NCBI RefSeq assembly: GCF_000272405.2
Contig: NZ_AJZM02000092.1
Location: forward strand, 1 to 62,118
Origin: Vibrio tasmaniensis 1F-187
GTDB lineage: Bacteria > Pseudomonadota > Gammaproteobacteria > Enterobacterales > Vibrionaceae
Reading direction: 5' to 3'
Length of the DNA: 62,118 nt
This document shows, one piece after another, positions 8,748 to 17,361 of the stretch; position 1 is the first letter of the stretch, and each line of letters begins with the position of its first letter. Below the pieces are notes generated by a model, which was not told the DNA's origin, ran no database searches, and was given only the letters and a program-made list of their open reading frames with translations. The translations under genes and the position numbers were made by a program.

Positions 8748-9683
8748 ATGGACGCTTTCATAATTTCAAGCTGGCAATTTTCTGAGGGTGTGGCACATGA
8801 ACACACCACCAGCCCAGCCTCATTCGAGCAATCAACTTGGTATCACTGCCAAAGAGATGCTGACGGTTTGAGAGAATGGCTCCACAGTAATACGGTTCCA
8901 AATGCCATCATCGATTCATTACTCACCGATGACACCCGCCCTCGGTTCGAACAGTTTGGACACGACTGTTTTTTGATGATTCTGCGAGGCATTAATCTAA
9001 ACGAAGGTGCTAACCCTGACGACATGCTTAGCCTACGCATCTTATGGTACAAAGGCACTTTAATATCGACACGTAAAGTTCCTTCAAAAGCGGTCAGTAA
9101 TCTGGTGTCTGATCTCATTCAAAACCAAGGCCCCACATCATTGCCTGATGTGTTGTTGGGCATGATCCGTGGAATCAACCACAGTATTTCAACCTTCCTA
9201 GCACCCGTCGAACTATTAATTGACGAGTTAGAATCTAACTCCAATATCGACATAAGATCCATTAACGCTCTACATTCAAGGCTACTCAGACTAAGGCGTT
9301 ATTTGAAGCCACAGAAATACGTTTTTGAAGATTTAATGAGTGACCTACCTGCACCATTGAGTAATCACAACAGTCATATAAAGAACAGCCTTGATACCAT
9401 CCTGAGAATTAACGAGTCTGTTGAGTTTTACATCGAACAAATTAATGTATTTTTAGCGAGCCTAAGTCAGCAACAAGCTGAAAAAATGAATAGAAATACG
9501 TACCTATTTTCTATCATTGCAGGTATTTTCCTCCCTGCTGGGTTTTTCACCGGTTTACTGGGTGTCAATATCGCGGGGATACCCGGAACAGATAACCCAA
9601 TAGCATTCCCACTATTTTGCGTTGGGCTGCTCGTAGTCATAGCGGCAGAGGTCATTATTTTGAAAAAATTGAGGTTTATTTAA
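8748..9683 (+). CDS. zntB: ZntB-like zinc transporter (CorA superfamily)
   Basis: A 311-aa CorA-fold transporter. The large N-terminal cytosolic domain (about 1-240) ends in a long helix, followed by two C-terminal membrane helices. The pore-loop signature is GVNIAGIPG (about residue 277), the ZntB form, whereas CorA has GMN. ZntB proteins move Zn2+ with a proton gradient; direction may be import or export. The start ATG at 8748 has AAGGA upstream. Its TAA shares one base with the ATG of the MscS gene (9681-9685), so the two are translationally coupled. Confidence 0.85.
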   Translation: MDAFIISSWQFSEGVAHEHTTSPASFEQSTWYHCQRDADGLREWLHSNTVPNAIIDSLLTDDTRPRFEQFGHDCFLMILRGINLNEGANPDDMLSLRILWYKGTLISTRKVPSKAVSNLVSDLIQNQGPTSLPDVLLGMIRGINHSISTFLAPVELLIDELESNSNIDIRSINALHSRLLRLRRYLKPQKYVFEDLMSDLPAPLSNHNSHIKNSLDTILRINESVEFYIEQINVFLASLSQQQAEKMNRNTYLFSIIAGIFLPAGFFTGLLGVNIAGIPGTDNPIAFPLFCVGLLVVIAAEVIILKKLRFI

Positions 9684-10228
9684 TGGTTGAGTTTTTGCAA
9701 TCCAATATGTGGCTTAGACAAGTAGTTTTAGGTTTACTTCTTATCACTGTGTATTGGGTGATCAAACGCTTAGGTAAGAACTGGATAGAAACATTAGCGG
9801 AAAATAAGCGTGTCGAATTGAAGCGAAAGCAGTTCGTGATTAAGTGTTTCAATATTGTTCTGTTTCTACTCTTCATCGCTGTGTTTACGATTGTTCTTAA
9901 CTTGGGTTTTGGTGATATTTCGCTGTTCTTATCATCCATATTTGCGGTGCTGGGTGTCGCTTTATTCGCGCAATGGTCCATTCTAAGTAACCTCACAGCC
10001 AGCGTACTAATATTTTTTGTCTTCCCTTATCGCATTGGCGACAGAGTAAGAGTCGCGGAGAAAGACGAAGACATCAGCGGTGTGATCATCGATATCACCA
10101 TGTTCCACGTTATTCTTCGACACAGTTCGGGTAACATTATCACCTACCCCAACAACCTGATTTTACAAAAAGGCGTGATAAAGGTTTTGGTTGAACCTGA
10201 AGCAAAAAGTGAAGCTTCAATAAGGTAA
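9683..10228 (+). CDS. Small mechanosensitive channel (MscS domain) protein
   Basis: A 181-aa protein with two or three membrane helices. Its MscS pore/beta domain includes the glycine/alanine-rich helix (SSIFAVLGVALFAQWSILSNLTAS) and then PYRIGDRVRV and NLILQKGVIKV. It is shorter than E. coli MscS (286 aa) because the C-terminal vestibule domain is missing. The chosen start is ATG 9683, which overlaps the zntB stop; upstream codons only read through zntB in another frame. Coupling to a metal transporter suggests an osmotic or ion-homeostasis role, but this is inference. Confidence 0.85.
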   Translation: MVEFLQSNMWLRQVVLGLLLITVYWVIKRLGKNWIETLAENKRVELKRKQFVIKCFNIVLFLLFIAVFTIVLNLGFGDISLFLSSIFAVLGVALFAQWSILSNLTASVLIFFVFPYRIGDRVRVAEKDEDISGVIIDITMFHVILRHSSGNIITYPNNLILQKGVIKVLVEPEAKSEASIR

Positions 10229-10438
10229 CAGGCCTAACACCGAATACCTATGCCAAACAAGGTGGGTTAACGATTGATGTGTATGGAGGAGTGAGATCAG
10301 AGTAACCCACTCTTTGTCTATAACGCACATTCTTTCTATAGCGAAGGCTCTGTCTTTTGTGTCCCATTAGCCGCAAGTTTTATTGAGTTTAGATTTGCGA
10401 CTAAATATACTGGGGGCATCATCAGACGGAGGACAAAA

Positions 10439-11071
10439 ATGAATAATAAAAACAAACATATAGTTTTAATTCATGGTCTATATATGCCTGCGTTGATCAT
10501 GCAATATCTGGATAGAAACTTCAAAAAACGCGGCTTTACAACGCACAAGTTTGCCTACAACTCGCTGCGTTTCCCTTCTGCAGCCAAACGCCTCAATCGC
10601 TTCGTGAATGCTCGCTTTGATGAGTACGATGAGGTCTACTTTTTTGGTCACTCACTGGGTGGCTTGCTGATTCGCCACTACTTTAAGTTCTACCAGCCCG
10701 ACTTTGCAGACACCTGCATTATTACCGCAGGCACACCGCACAATGGGGCAACCATAGCCAAAACACTATCGAATCATGGGCTTGGATTTATATTTGGTTC
10801 GAGCAAAATGATCTTAAGCGATGGCCTGGGTGACTACGACATTGATGTGCCGATTGGCGTGATTACAGGCACTTACGACGCCGGAGTTGGACGTATTGTA
10901 CTGGGGAAAAACCCGGGAGATGGCACGGTAACACTCGAAGACGCAAACCTGAGAGGAGCAACGGATACTTACGCTCTCAAACTCAACCACACGGCGCTTG
11001 TCTACTCCAAGGAAGTCGTGGCACTGTCGGCTCAATTCATCGAACACAGAGCTTTTAAGGACGCTTCATAG
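10439..11071 (+). CDS. Alpha/beta-hydrolase, lipase-like
   Basis: A 210-aa cytosolic hydrolase. HIVLIHGLYMP is the oxyanion-hole strand, and GHSLGG carries the nucleophile Ser72. The likely acid and base are in GDGTVTLEDA and LNHTALVYS near the C-terminus. It resembles small PGAP1/triacylglycerol-lipase-type proteins. There is no signal peptide. GGAGG precedes the ATG at 10439. Substrate is unknown. Confidence 0.82.
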   Translation: MNNKNKHIVLIHGLYMPALIMQYLDRNFKKRGFTTHKFAYNSLRFPSAAKRLNRFVNARFDEYDEVYFFGHSLGGLLIRHYFKFYQPDFADTCIITAGTPHNGATIAKTLSNHGLGFIFGSSKMILSDGLGDYDIDVPIGVITGTYDAGVGRIVLGKNPGDGTVTLEDANLRGATDTYALKLNHTALVYSKEVVALSAQFIEHRAFKDAS

Positions 11072-11161
11072 CTTTTGCGTTAGCTCGTGTCTCTAGCTCT
11101 GGTTCTCATATTACTGTTTTCTTACTTCTGGTAGACCGATACAAAGATAGATAAAAACAAA

Positions 11162-11189
11162 AATACCACTCTGCGATAAGAGTGGTATT
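11162..11189 (-). terminator. Terminator for ctlX (minus strand)
   Basis: AATACCACTCT pairs with AGAGTGGTATT. On the minus strand the hairpin is followed by a T-rich stretch (complement of 11150-11162), 58 bp after the ctlX stop. Confidence 0.75.
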
Positions 11190-11220
11190 CGAAGATCCAT
11201 TACTGGAAATGAGCGCTTGC

Positions 11221-11247
11221 TATACTTTCTATACTTTCTATACTTGC
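11221..11247. repeat. Three tandem 9-bp repeats at the ctlX stop codon
   Basis: TATACTTTC occurs twice and TATACTTGC once, head to tail, touching the ctlX stop codon (11247-11249). A small slippage-prone microsatellite with no evident function. Confidence 0.8.
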
Positions 11248-12221
11248 TACAGACGATTCACTCGGGTTGGTAAGAACACCTCGCCCAACATGCATCGCAC
11301 CGAACCACCGCCGATGTCTTCGATCGTTTTCACGTTAAATGGTAGTAGCTTACCGTGTGTCGAAAGCTGAGCTAACTGAGCTGGAGAAAACGCATCATAA
11401 GCCGATTGAGACATCGCGATCACCTTGTCGCCATTCACAGTTTCAAGCTGAAGGATGTTGCCACAAAAACGATTCATCTGATCGATTGAGATAGAGATAA
11501 CTTGCTTGTCTTTGGCAAGAGACTTCACAACAAAGCGGCGCTCAAACTCTGGGATCACTTCATCACAGATCACGCAGAAGTTATCACCAATCGCCATCAT
11601 CACATTGGTATGGTAAATCGGTTGACCAGACGGTAATGCCGTTTGGAACGAGACCACGCGAGAATAGCCAATGCGCTTCGCGTAATCTTCCAATACTTCG
11701 CGGTCACAACGTTGTGAAAGCGCAGCATAAATGGTCTTGTTGATATGGTCGATCACCATCACGCCAGTGCTCTCTAGATAAGAACCTTGAGCAACGTACG
11801 ACTCCATAGACTCACTGTGATTAACAATGCGACCAGACGCTTCCAACGCTTCAATAAGTGCATTCGGCTTAACTTCATTTTGACGGTTTTCACACGCCAT
11901 AGGGAAAGTGAATAGGCTTCCATCACTACAAGTACTGAACCAGTTGTTTGGGAACACTGCGTCAGGGGTTTCAACACCCAGTTCCGGATAATCAAACTCT
12001 ACAACTTGCACACCTTCTTTACGTAGCGAAACCACCATAGCCTTAAACTCGGCCATCGTTTCTAACTTTACCTCAGCTTCAGTCAGATCGACTCTGTGCT
12101 GAAACTCGTTATCACGGGCTGTTTCTTCGTTAAATTTAAATTCTTTTGGCGGCACCATAACAACGCAATTTGCGTTTTGAACATTAGTAATATGCAGTGA
12201 TTTTTTGTGTAGGTTTAACAT
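11247..12221 (-). CDS. ctlX: Citrulline utilization hydrolase CtlX-type (amidinotransferase/ADI fold)
   Basis: A 324-aa guanidino-group-modifying enzyme. Fold motifs are PDAVFPNNWFST (about 86-97), YHTNVMM with the catalytic His204, and GGSVRCMLGEVFLP with the nucleophile Cys310 near the C-terminus. These match the 'CtlX' group of amidinotransferase-family hydrolases. Relatives act on citrulline, arginine or methylated arginines; the exact substrate here is inferred from family. It stands alone with a downstream terminator and a long (565-bp) upstream region. The start ATG at 12221 fits the family N-terminus. Confidence 0.8.
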   Translation of the reverse strand: MLNLHKKSLHITNVQNANCVVMVPPKEFKFNEETARDNEFQHRVDLTEAEVKLETMAEFKAMVVSLRKEGVQVVEFDYPELGVETPDAVFPNNWFSTCSDGSLFTFPMACENRQNEVKPNALIEALEASGRIVNHSESMESYVAQGSYLESTGVMVIDHINKTIYAALSQRCDREVLEDYAKRIGYSRVVSFQTALPSGQPIYHTNVMMAIGDNFCVICDEVIPEFERRFVVKSLAKDKQVISISIDQMNRFCGNILQLETVNGDKVIAMSQSAYDAFSPAQLAQLSTHGKLLPFNVKTIEDIGGGSVRCMLGEVFLPTRVNRL

Positions 12222-12786
12222 TTTAACCGTCCCTATCTTTTATTTACATCAGAATTGTAAACAACTTGTTACGACAAAATTCACTGAAAATCACAACGAT
12301 TTGAATATTTATCCCAAGTAATTACTGCGGATTTTAGATTAGTCGGTAATTTTTACTGCAAGATAACAGCACATCAGAAAGAACCAACTGTATGCATATT
12401 CGTTAAAGAATTTACTGGATAAATATTCTCATTTCATTTTTCAACTCCACACGAGTTTTGATTACAATTTAATCCATTTAACGTTAGGATTATCACCGTT
12501 GCATAACCATCAATTACGTTTGAAATAAGCTTAACTTTTCCTGTCTAATTCAATCTAAAATTAGCTTCATGAAAGACACTCTTTGGAAGTGTTCTGTGTC
12601 GCTTAAACCAAGTACTTACATAAGAACTAAACAAAAATCTATCGAATGGCTTAATACTTATAAGAACGCGTTGGCACTTATATAATTTCAAACTAAAACT
12701 GAAAAATTCAAATCAAGACTATAAAAACAAAGCTGCACATCACGATGCTCTAGCTCAAAGATGCAGTAGCTTATAAAGGGAAAACT
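12222..12786. other. Long divergent intergenic region between ctlX and ABC exporter
   Basis: AT-rich, with no coding sequence I can support. GAATATTTATCC near 12303 and its perfect complement GGATAAATATTC near 12417 form a 12-bp inverted pair about 100 bp apart. TTTACA-N7-TGTAAA at 12243-12261 is a separate dyad whose spacing is wrong for parS2. Both divergent promoters must lie here. Confidence 0.5.
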
Positions 12787-14637
12787 ATGTACAAGAAATT
12801 TGAAGGCTTTACTGAAGCCTTTCCAAAGGGAGAGCCAATACAACCTCCTACTGGAATACTGGCATTTTGCCGCCATTACACTCGTGGTTTTGAAAAACCG
12901 TTGATCTTGCTCGGATTGATGAGCATGACCATCGCGATCATCGAAGTTGCGCTGTTCGGTTACATGGGACAACTGGTTGACTGGCTATCAACTAGCAACC
13001 CGGACACCTTCTTAGCAGACAACCAATCCACTCTGATGGGGCTTGGTATCCTGTTACTGGTCGTGATGCCAATCTTGATCAGTGTTTATTCGCTATTGCT
13101 TCACCAAACTTTGCTGGGCAACTATCCAATGTCGATTCGTTGGTTAGCTCACCGCTACCTTTTGAAGCAAAGTTTGTCGTTCTATCAAGATGACTTTGCC
13201 GGGCGTGTTGCCACCAAAGTGATGCAAACCTCGCTCGCGGTACGTGAAACCGTGACCAAAATGGTCGATGTGTTTGTTTACGTGACGGTTTACTTTACAG
13301 CGATGCTGTTCATGCTCGCTGAATCGGATTGGCGCTTAATGGCTCCAATGTTGATTTGGTTGTTCATTTACGTTGGCATTCAACTGCACTTCGTACCAAA
13401 GCTGAAAGACGTGTCTTCAGAACAAGCGGATGCTCGCTCGTTGATGACGGGTCGCATTGTGGATAGCTACACCAACATCGCTACGGTCAAACTTTTCTCT
13501 CATAGTAAAAGAGAAACCGAGTACGCCGAAGAAGGCATGGAAGGCTTCCTAGACACAGTCCATCGCCAAATGCGCTTGGTTACTGGCTTCAACATCTGCG
13601 TTGAATTCGCTAACTACTTGTTGGTGTTCAGCATTGCCGGTATCTCTATCTACCTATGGCTAGATAACGCGATCACCGTAGGTGCAATTGCGATTGCGGT
13701 CAGCTTAGCTCTGCGTATTAACGGCATGTCGAAATGGATCATGTGGGAAATAGGTGGTCTGTTTGAAAACCTAGGTACCGTGATTGATGGTATTAAAACA
13801 CTGTCTAAGCCCATTGCTATCGAAGACAAAAAATATGCGAAACCTTTGGACGTTCCACAAGGCGGTATCAACTTCGACAACGTGAGCTTTAACTACGGTG
13901 AGAATAAGGGTGTGATTAACAACCTAAACCTCAACATCAAACCGGGTGAAAAAGTCGGCTTGGTTGGCCGTTCAGGTGCAGGTAAATCGACCCTAGTTAA
14001 CTTACTGCTGCGTTTCCACGATGTAGAAAGTGGTCGCATCCTGATTGATGACCAAGAGATCTCGAGCGTTACTCAAGATTCTCTGCGTAGCAACATAGGT
14101 ATGGTGACTCAAGATACCTCACTGCTGCACCGTTCGATCAAAGACAACATTCTTTACGGTCGTCCTGAGGCAACAGATGAAGAAGTGTATGCCGCAACCA
14201 AACAGGCACACGCTCATGAGTTTATCGAAACGCTAACTGACCCGTTTGGTAACGTTGGCTACGATGCTCAAGTAGGTGAACGTGGCGTCAAGCTTTCTGG
14301 TGGTCAGCGTCAACGTGTCGCTATCTCACGTGTACTTCTGAAGAATGCTCCGCTGTTGGTTCTAGATGAAGCAACATCAGCTCTCGATTCAGAGGTTGAA
14401 GCTGCGATACAAGAGAGCTTGATTGAACTAATGGAAGGCAAAACCGTTATCGCGATTGCACACCGCCTATCGACCATTGCCGCAATGGACCGTTTGATCG
14501 TACTCGACCAAGGTAATATCGTCGAAGAAGGCACGCACCAAGAGCTGATTCACCAAAATGGTATCTACGCTCAATTGTGGAATCACCAGACCGGTGGCTT
14601 TATTGGTGATGATCTTGAACAGACAACGAGCGCTTAA
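12787..14637 (+). CDS. ABC exporter, fused permease and ATPase (MsbA/multidrug type)
   Basis: A 616-aa half-transporter that should work as a dimer. Six membrane helices lie in residues 30-320, with the nucleotide-binding domain from about 365. The Walker A motif GRSGAGKS starts at residue 394. The signature LSGGQRQRVAISR, Walker B LLVLDEATSALD and switch His (IAHRLST) are all intact, so it should be an active ATPase. The substrate cannot be told from sequence; relatives export drugs, lipids or peptides. It is monocistronic, with a terminator at 14775. Confidence 0.88.
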   Translation: MYKKFEGFTEAFPKGEPIQPPTGILAFCRHYTRGFEKPLILLGLMSMTIAIIEVALFGYMGQLVDWLSTSNPDTFLADNQSTLMGLGILLLVVMPILISVYSLLLHQTLLGNYPMSIRWLAHRYLLKQSLSFYQDDFAGRVATKVMQTSLAVRETVTKMVDVFVYVTVYFTAMLFMLAESDWRLMAPMLIWLFIYVGIQLHFVPKLKDVSSEQADARSLMTGRIVDSYTNIATVKLFSHSKRETEYAEEGMEGFLDTVHRQMRLVTGFNICVEFANYLLVFSIAGISIYLWLDNAITVGAIAIAVSLALRINGMSKWIMWEIGGLFENLGTVIDGIKTLSKPIAIEDKKYAKPLDVPQGGINFDNVSFNYGENKGVINNLNLNIKPGEKVGLVGRSGAGKSTLVNLLLRFHDVESGRILIDDQEISSVTQDSLRSNIGMVTQDTSLLHRSIKDNILYGRPEATDEEVYAATKQAHAHEFIETLTDPFGNVGYDAQVGERGVKLSGGQRQRVAISRVLLKNAPLLVLDEATSALDSEVEAAIQESLIELMEGKTVIAIAHRLSTIAAMDRLIVLDQGNIVEEGTHQELIHQNGIYAQLWNHQTGGFIGDDLEQTTSA

Positions 14638-14774
14638 TTTATCTTCCATTTTAAAAGTGCGGCGTAATTCACACCAAAATGTTAATTGGCGGTAAATTAC
14701 ACATGGCAGAATGTTATGTCGTAATCATATAATGACATTAACAGCAATGACGCTTCGCTTGCGCGTTCTGGAAT

Positions 14775-14808
14775 AAGGCTAGACTTCGGGGGGAGGCTAG
14801 CCTTTTTT
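14775..14808 (+). terminator. Rho-independent terminator after the ABC exporter
   Basis: AGGCTAG pairs with CTAGCCT around a G-rich loop, followed by a T6 run. Confidence 0.85.
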
Positions 14809-14933
14809 ATGTCTGTTATTCTTCGCCCTTTCTCGTCTGTTTTCTTTGGTTCTATAAACTTCATCGATCCTTTTGTTTTTTTCTTGGCGTTTTTTTCTTA
14901 AAATGCGCGCAGTATTCTTTCTAGAGATCAACC

Positions 14934-15638
14934 ATGAACAAAAGTGTCTTAACTAACGTTATTGCGTTAGCACTGCTTGCTGGCGGCTATGCGACAGCAA
15001 ACCAATACTTGCTTTATGCAGGTTTATTCGCATTTTCTGGTGCTATCACCAACTGGCTTGCGATTCACATGTTGTTCGAGAAAGTACCCGGCCTATACGG
15101 TTCTGGCGTTATTCCTGCGCGCTTTGAAGAGTTCAAGGCAGCCATCAAAGAACTGATGATGGAGCAGTTCTTTACCGAAAGTAACATCGACCGTTTTCTT
15201 AGTAGTGAGATGACCGGAAAGTCACTCAACCTAGAGCCTGTGATTAAGAAGATCGACTTTAACCCTGCATTCGAATCGCTGGTGCATGTTATCGAAAACT
15301 CACAGTTTGGTGGCATGTTGGCGATGGTTGGTGGTACAGAAGCACTGCAGCCAATGAAGGCGCCATTTGTTGAGAAGATGCAAGAGTCTGTGATTGAAAT
15401 CAGCAAGAGCGATTCGGTAAAAAATGCTATCAAGGATGAACTTGAATCGCCTGCAATGATGGATGAAATTAAAGAGAACATTGAGGCGATCATCGATCAG
15501 CGCTTGAATGAACTGACTCCAAAACTGGTTAAAGAGATGGTTCAGACCATGATCAAGAAACACCTTGGTTGGTTGGTCGTTTGGGGTGGGGTATTCGGCG
15601 GTGTGATTGGTTTAATCTCTGCCGCAATTACGCTGTAA
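14934..15638 (+). CDS. DUF445 family membrane protein
   Basis: A 234-aa protein with an N-terminal hydrophobic segment (VIALALLAGGYATANQYLLYAGLFAFSGA), the DUF445 hallmark TNWLAIHMLFEKVPGLYGSGVIPARFEEFK, a charged helical middle and a C-terminal membrane helix (GWLVVWGGVFGGVIGLISAA). The family has no established function. The ribosome site is weak, but the start gives the conserved N-terminus. It is a single gene with its own terminator. Confidence 0.85.
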   Translation: MNKSVLTNVIALALLAGGYATANQYLLYAGLFAFSGAITNWLAIHMLFEKVPGLYGSGVIPARFEEFKAAIKELMMEQFFTESNIDRFLSSEMTGKSLNLEPVIKKIDFNPAFESLVHVIENSQFGGMLAMVGGTEALQPMKAPFVEKMQESVIEISKSDSVKNAIKDELESPAMMDEIKENIEAIIDQRLNELTPKLVKEMVQTMIKKHLGWLVVWGGVFGGVIGLISAAITL

Positions 15639-15680
15639 GGCGGAGAAGTTTATCCGATTGCTCTTTATCTGACGTTCAAC

Positions 15681-15711
15681 AAAAATGGAAGCTTATTGGC
15701 TTCCATTTTTT
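15681..15711 (+). terminator. Terminator after the DUF445 gene
   Basis: AATGGAAGC pairs with GCTTCCATT, followed by T residues. Confidence 0.82.
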
Positions 15712-15747
15712 ATATCTAAATAACCTTGGTAAGGCGAAAGCAGGTCA

Positions 15748-16236
15748 CTATTTTATGGTGGCCAACAACTCAGGGTTAACACCAAAGCCCTTCTTGTGTT
15801 CTTCAATCACCACTTCGCTGCGTGTCTGAATCACACCTGGCAGGGTACCCAATTTCGTTGCCATAAACGCTTGGTACGCCTTCATGTCTTTTACTCGAAC
15901 CTTGATCATGGTGTCAAAATCCCCCGACAGCGAATAGCACTCTTCGACTTCAGGCATCGTTTCAACCGCTTGGGCAAATTTATCAAAAATTGAAAAACTG
16001 GTTTGATCGAGGCGAATATGGATAAACACTTGGACATCGAGCCCCAACTTTTCTGAACAAAGCTCAGCATGATAACCAGTGATGTAGCCCACTTTTTCCA
16101 ATCGCTTCAACCTATCAGAGCAAGGTGAAGTTGTTAGGTTGACCTGTTTCGCTAGTTCAACAACGGGCAAACGGCCTTTCATATGCAGAATTCTTAGTAT
16201 CTCTTTATCGATACGATCGAGTTGATGCTGAGACAT
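15748..16236 (-). CDS. Lrp/AsnC family transcriptional regulator
   Basis: A 162-aa protein. The N-terminal helix-turn-helix (LDRIDKEILRILHMKGRLPVVELAKQ) is followed by the RAM ligand-binding domain (ECYSLSGDFDTMIKV). ATG 16236 is chosen over the longer ATG at 16278 because AAGGAA lies 7 bases upstream and MSQHQLDRIDKEIL is a standard Lrp start. These regulators sense amino acids. The put genes begin 1.1 kb away across two small genes, so a link to proline control is only suggestive. Confidence 0.88.
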   Translation of the reverse strand: MSQHQLDRIDKEILRILHMKGRLPVVELAKQVNLTTSPCSDRLKRLEKVGYITGYHAELCSEKLGLDVQVFIHIRLDQTSFSIFDKFAQAVETMPEVEECYSLSGDFDTMIKVRVKDMKAYQAFMATKLGTLPGVIQTRSEVVIEEHKKGFGVNPELLATIK

Positions 16237-16515
16237 AATATTCCTTAAACATTCTAGATTGCGCTCAGTATATTCCATACTAAGAGCAATCGAAGAAAAC
16301 CTTGCTCACACATTTAGAAAACTAAATAGACCATTCCTATTCACGTTAAATATGAAACCGAACAGAGCGATAACAACCCTTATAAATCAAACTCCAGTTA
16401 TTAACAAATTATTATAGAAATGACCCGATTAACAAATAAGTTGAGCCAGAAACGAAAGAAAGGATATAGGCCAAAGTGAATAATAGAATTCTCAAAGAGA
16501 AAGGATGACTCTATT

Positions 16516-16686
16516 ATGAAAACGCAAGAACTCGCATATAAACCTTACGGAATCGGTTCATGGACACACGTAACGGTATCAAAAGATGTTGCCCAAGCAC
16601 TCGCAAGTGAATACTCAAACTATGGCTGGGAAGTTAAGATTGATGGTAATGTCGTCGAGGCAGAACCTTCACTAAAAGCGGCATAA
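16516..16686 (+). CDS. Small hypothetical protein (56 aa)
   Basis: A 56-codon frame, MKTQELAYKPYGIGSW...EPSLKAA, with AAAGGATG about 8 bases upstream and a strong terminator 8 bp after the stop. Both support a real gene. It is slightly acidic, with no signal peptide, membrane segment or cysteine. Function unknown. Confidence 0.7.
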   Translation: MKTQELAYKPYGIGSWTHVTVSKDVAQALASEYSNYGWEVKIDGNVVEAEPSLKAA

Positions 16687-16691
16687 AAAAC

Positions 16692-16720
16692 GAAAAAACC
16701 TCCATCAGGGAGGTTTTTAA
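16692..16720 (+). terminator. Terminator after the 56-aa gene
   Basis: AAAACCTCC-ATCA-GGGAGGTTTT, with A run before and T run after, so it can also serve the convergent gene at 16749. Confidence 0.87.
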
Positions 16721-16748
16721 ATCTAAGTTAGTAAGCACTTACTACAAT

Positions 16749-16973
16749 CTAAGCCAGACCAACTTGGGGAACTGCAGTTCCTGTTTCACAACGACAGTTA
16801 CACGTTCGACAGAAGTGCTGAGTTTCCATGTCGTAGTACAGGTTTCCACTAAATAGCTTTGACGTCCATTGCATCATACGGCCAGAGGTTGTCTCAGGCT
16901 CAGATTCACAACGTTTCATTATAGACTTATGTAGTGTTGTTTTTTTACATCCTTTGCAATAGAGATCAGGCAT
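16749..16973 (-). CDS. Small zinc-ribbon-like hypothetical protein (74 aa)
   Basis: A 74-aa protein with two cysteine pairs, CKGC near residue 6 and CRTCNC near residue 55, arranged as in a zinc ribbon. The rest is basic and polar. It is convergent with the 56-aa gene and shares its terminator region. It looks like a small metal-binding or nucleic-acid-binding protein, but no family was recognised. Confidence 0.65.
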   Translation of the reverse strand: MPDLYCKGCKKTTLHKSIMKRCESEPETTSGRMMQWTSKLFSGNLYYDMETQHFCRTCNCRCETGTAVPQVGLA

Positions 16974-17168
16974 ACCTTTGTCCTATAGGTCTTTAGTGGT
17001 TACTGATAATTGACACATGATGTCCAATTCAGTGTAATAATTCACCGAGCTAATAACAAAAGTGAGCGCCAAGTTCAAAAAATAGCCATTTTATCGGTTA
17101 TTTTTTGACATCAAGCGCTATGAAAAGCCTTTATCTTCTATTTATTTCCCTTCTATCATTTGGTTTCG

Positions 17169-17183
17169 ATTTACATTGTAAAC
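17169..17183. other. parS2 centromere site (ATTTACATTGTAAAC)
   Basis: Exact match to NTTTACANTGTAAAN, the known ParB2-binding palindrome of Vibrio chromosome 2. It is 26.5 kb from parB2, in a non-coding region. Confidence 0.85.
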
Positions 17184-17248
17184 CTCATAACAGCCGTGCT
17201 TCTTCTGTATCCTACTGGTTTTTTATAAGACAAAGGTAGTGCCCACAT

Positions 17249-17280
17249 AAAAAAATAGAGCCACCGAAGTGACTCTATTA
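17249..17280 (-). terminator. Terminator for putP (minus strand)
   Basis: AATAGAG...CTCTATT with an inner CAC/GTG pair. On the minus strand it is followed by seven T residues, about 80 bp after the putP stop. Confidence 0.8.
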
Positions 17281-17346
17281 CTTTTATTTTTCAATTTCTT
17301 TTTACAATTGCTTTTTAGCTAATGTTCTTTTGCTAATTCACATCTG

Positions 17347-17361
17347 TTTTACAATGTAAAT
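17347..17361. other. parS2 centromere site (TTTTACAATGTAAAT)
   Basis: Exact consensus match whose last base is the last base of the putP stop codon (17361-17363 on the minus strand). It lies inside the putP 3' untranslated region, upstream of the terminator. Confidence 0.85.

Larger units (their letters stand above)
16974..17360. other. Intergenic region with two parS2 sites and the putP terminator
   Basis: About 390 bp between the zinc-ribbon gene and the end of putP. It contains parS2 copies at 17169 and 17347 and the putP terminator at 17249. No coding sequence is supported. Confidence 0.7.

Noticed and set aside
10261..10311. GTGGGTTA...TAACCCAC as a terminator
   Set aside because: The arms are about 30 bp apart and no clear T run follows, so the call is too weak to list.
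12243..12261. TTTACA...TGTAAA dyad as an eighth parS2
   Set aside because: The spacer is 7 bases instead of 1, so it does not match the ParB2 palindrome.
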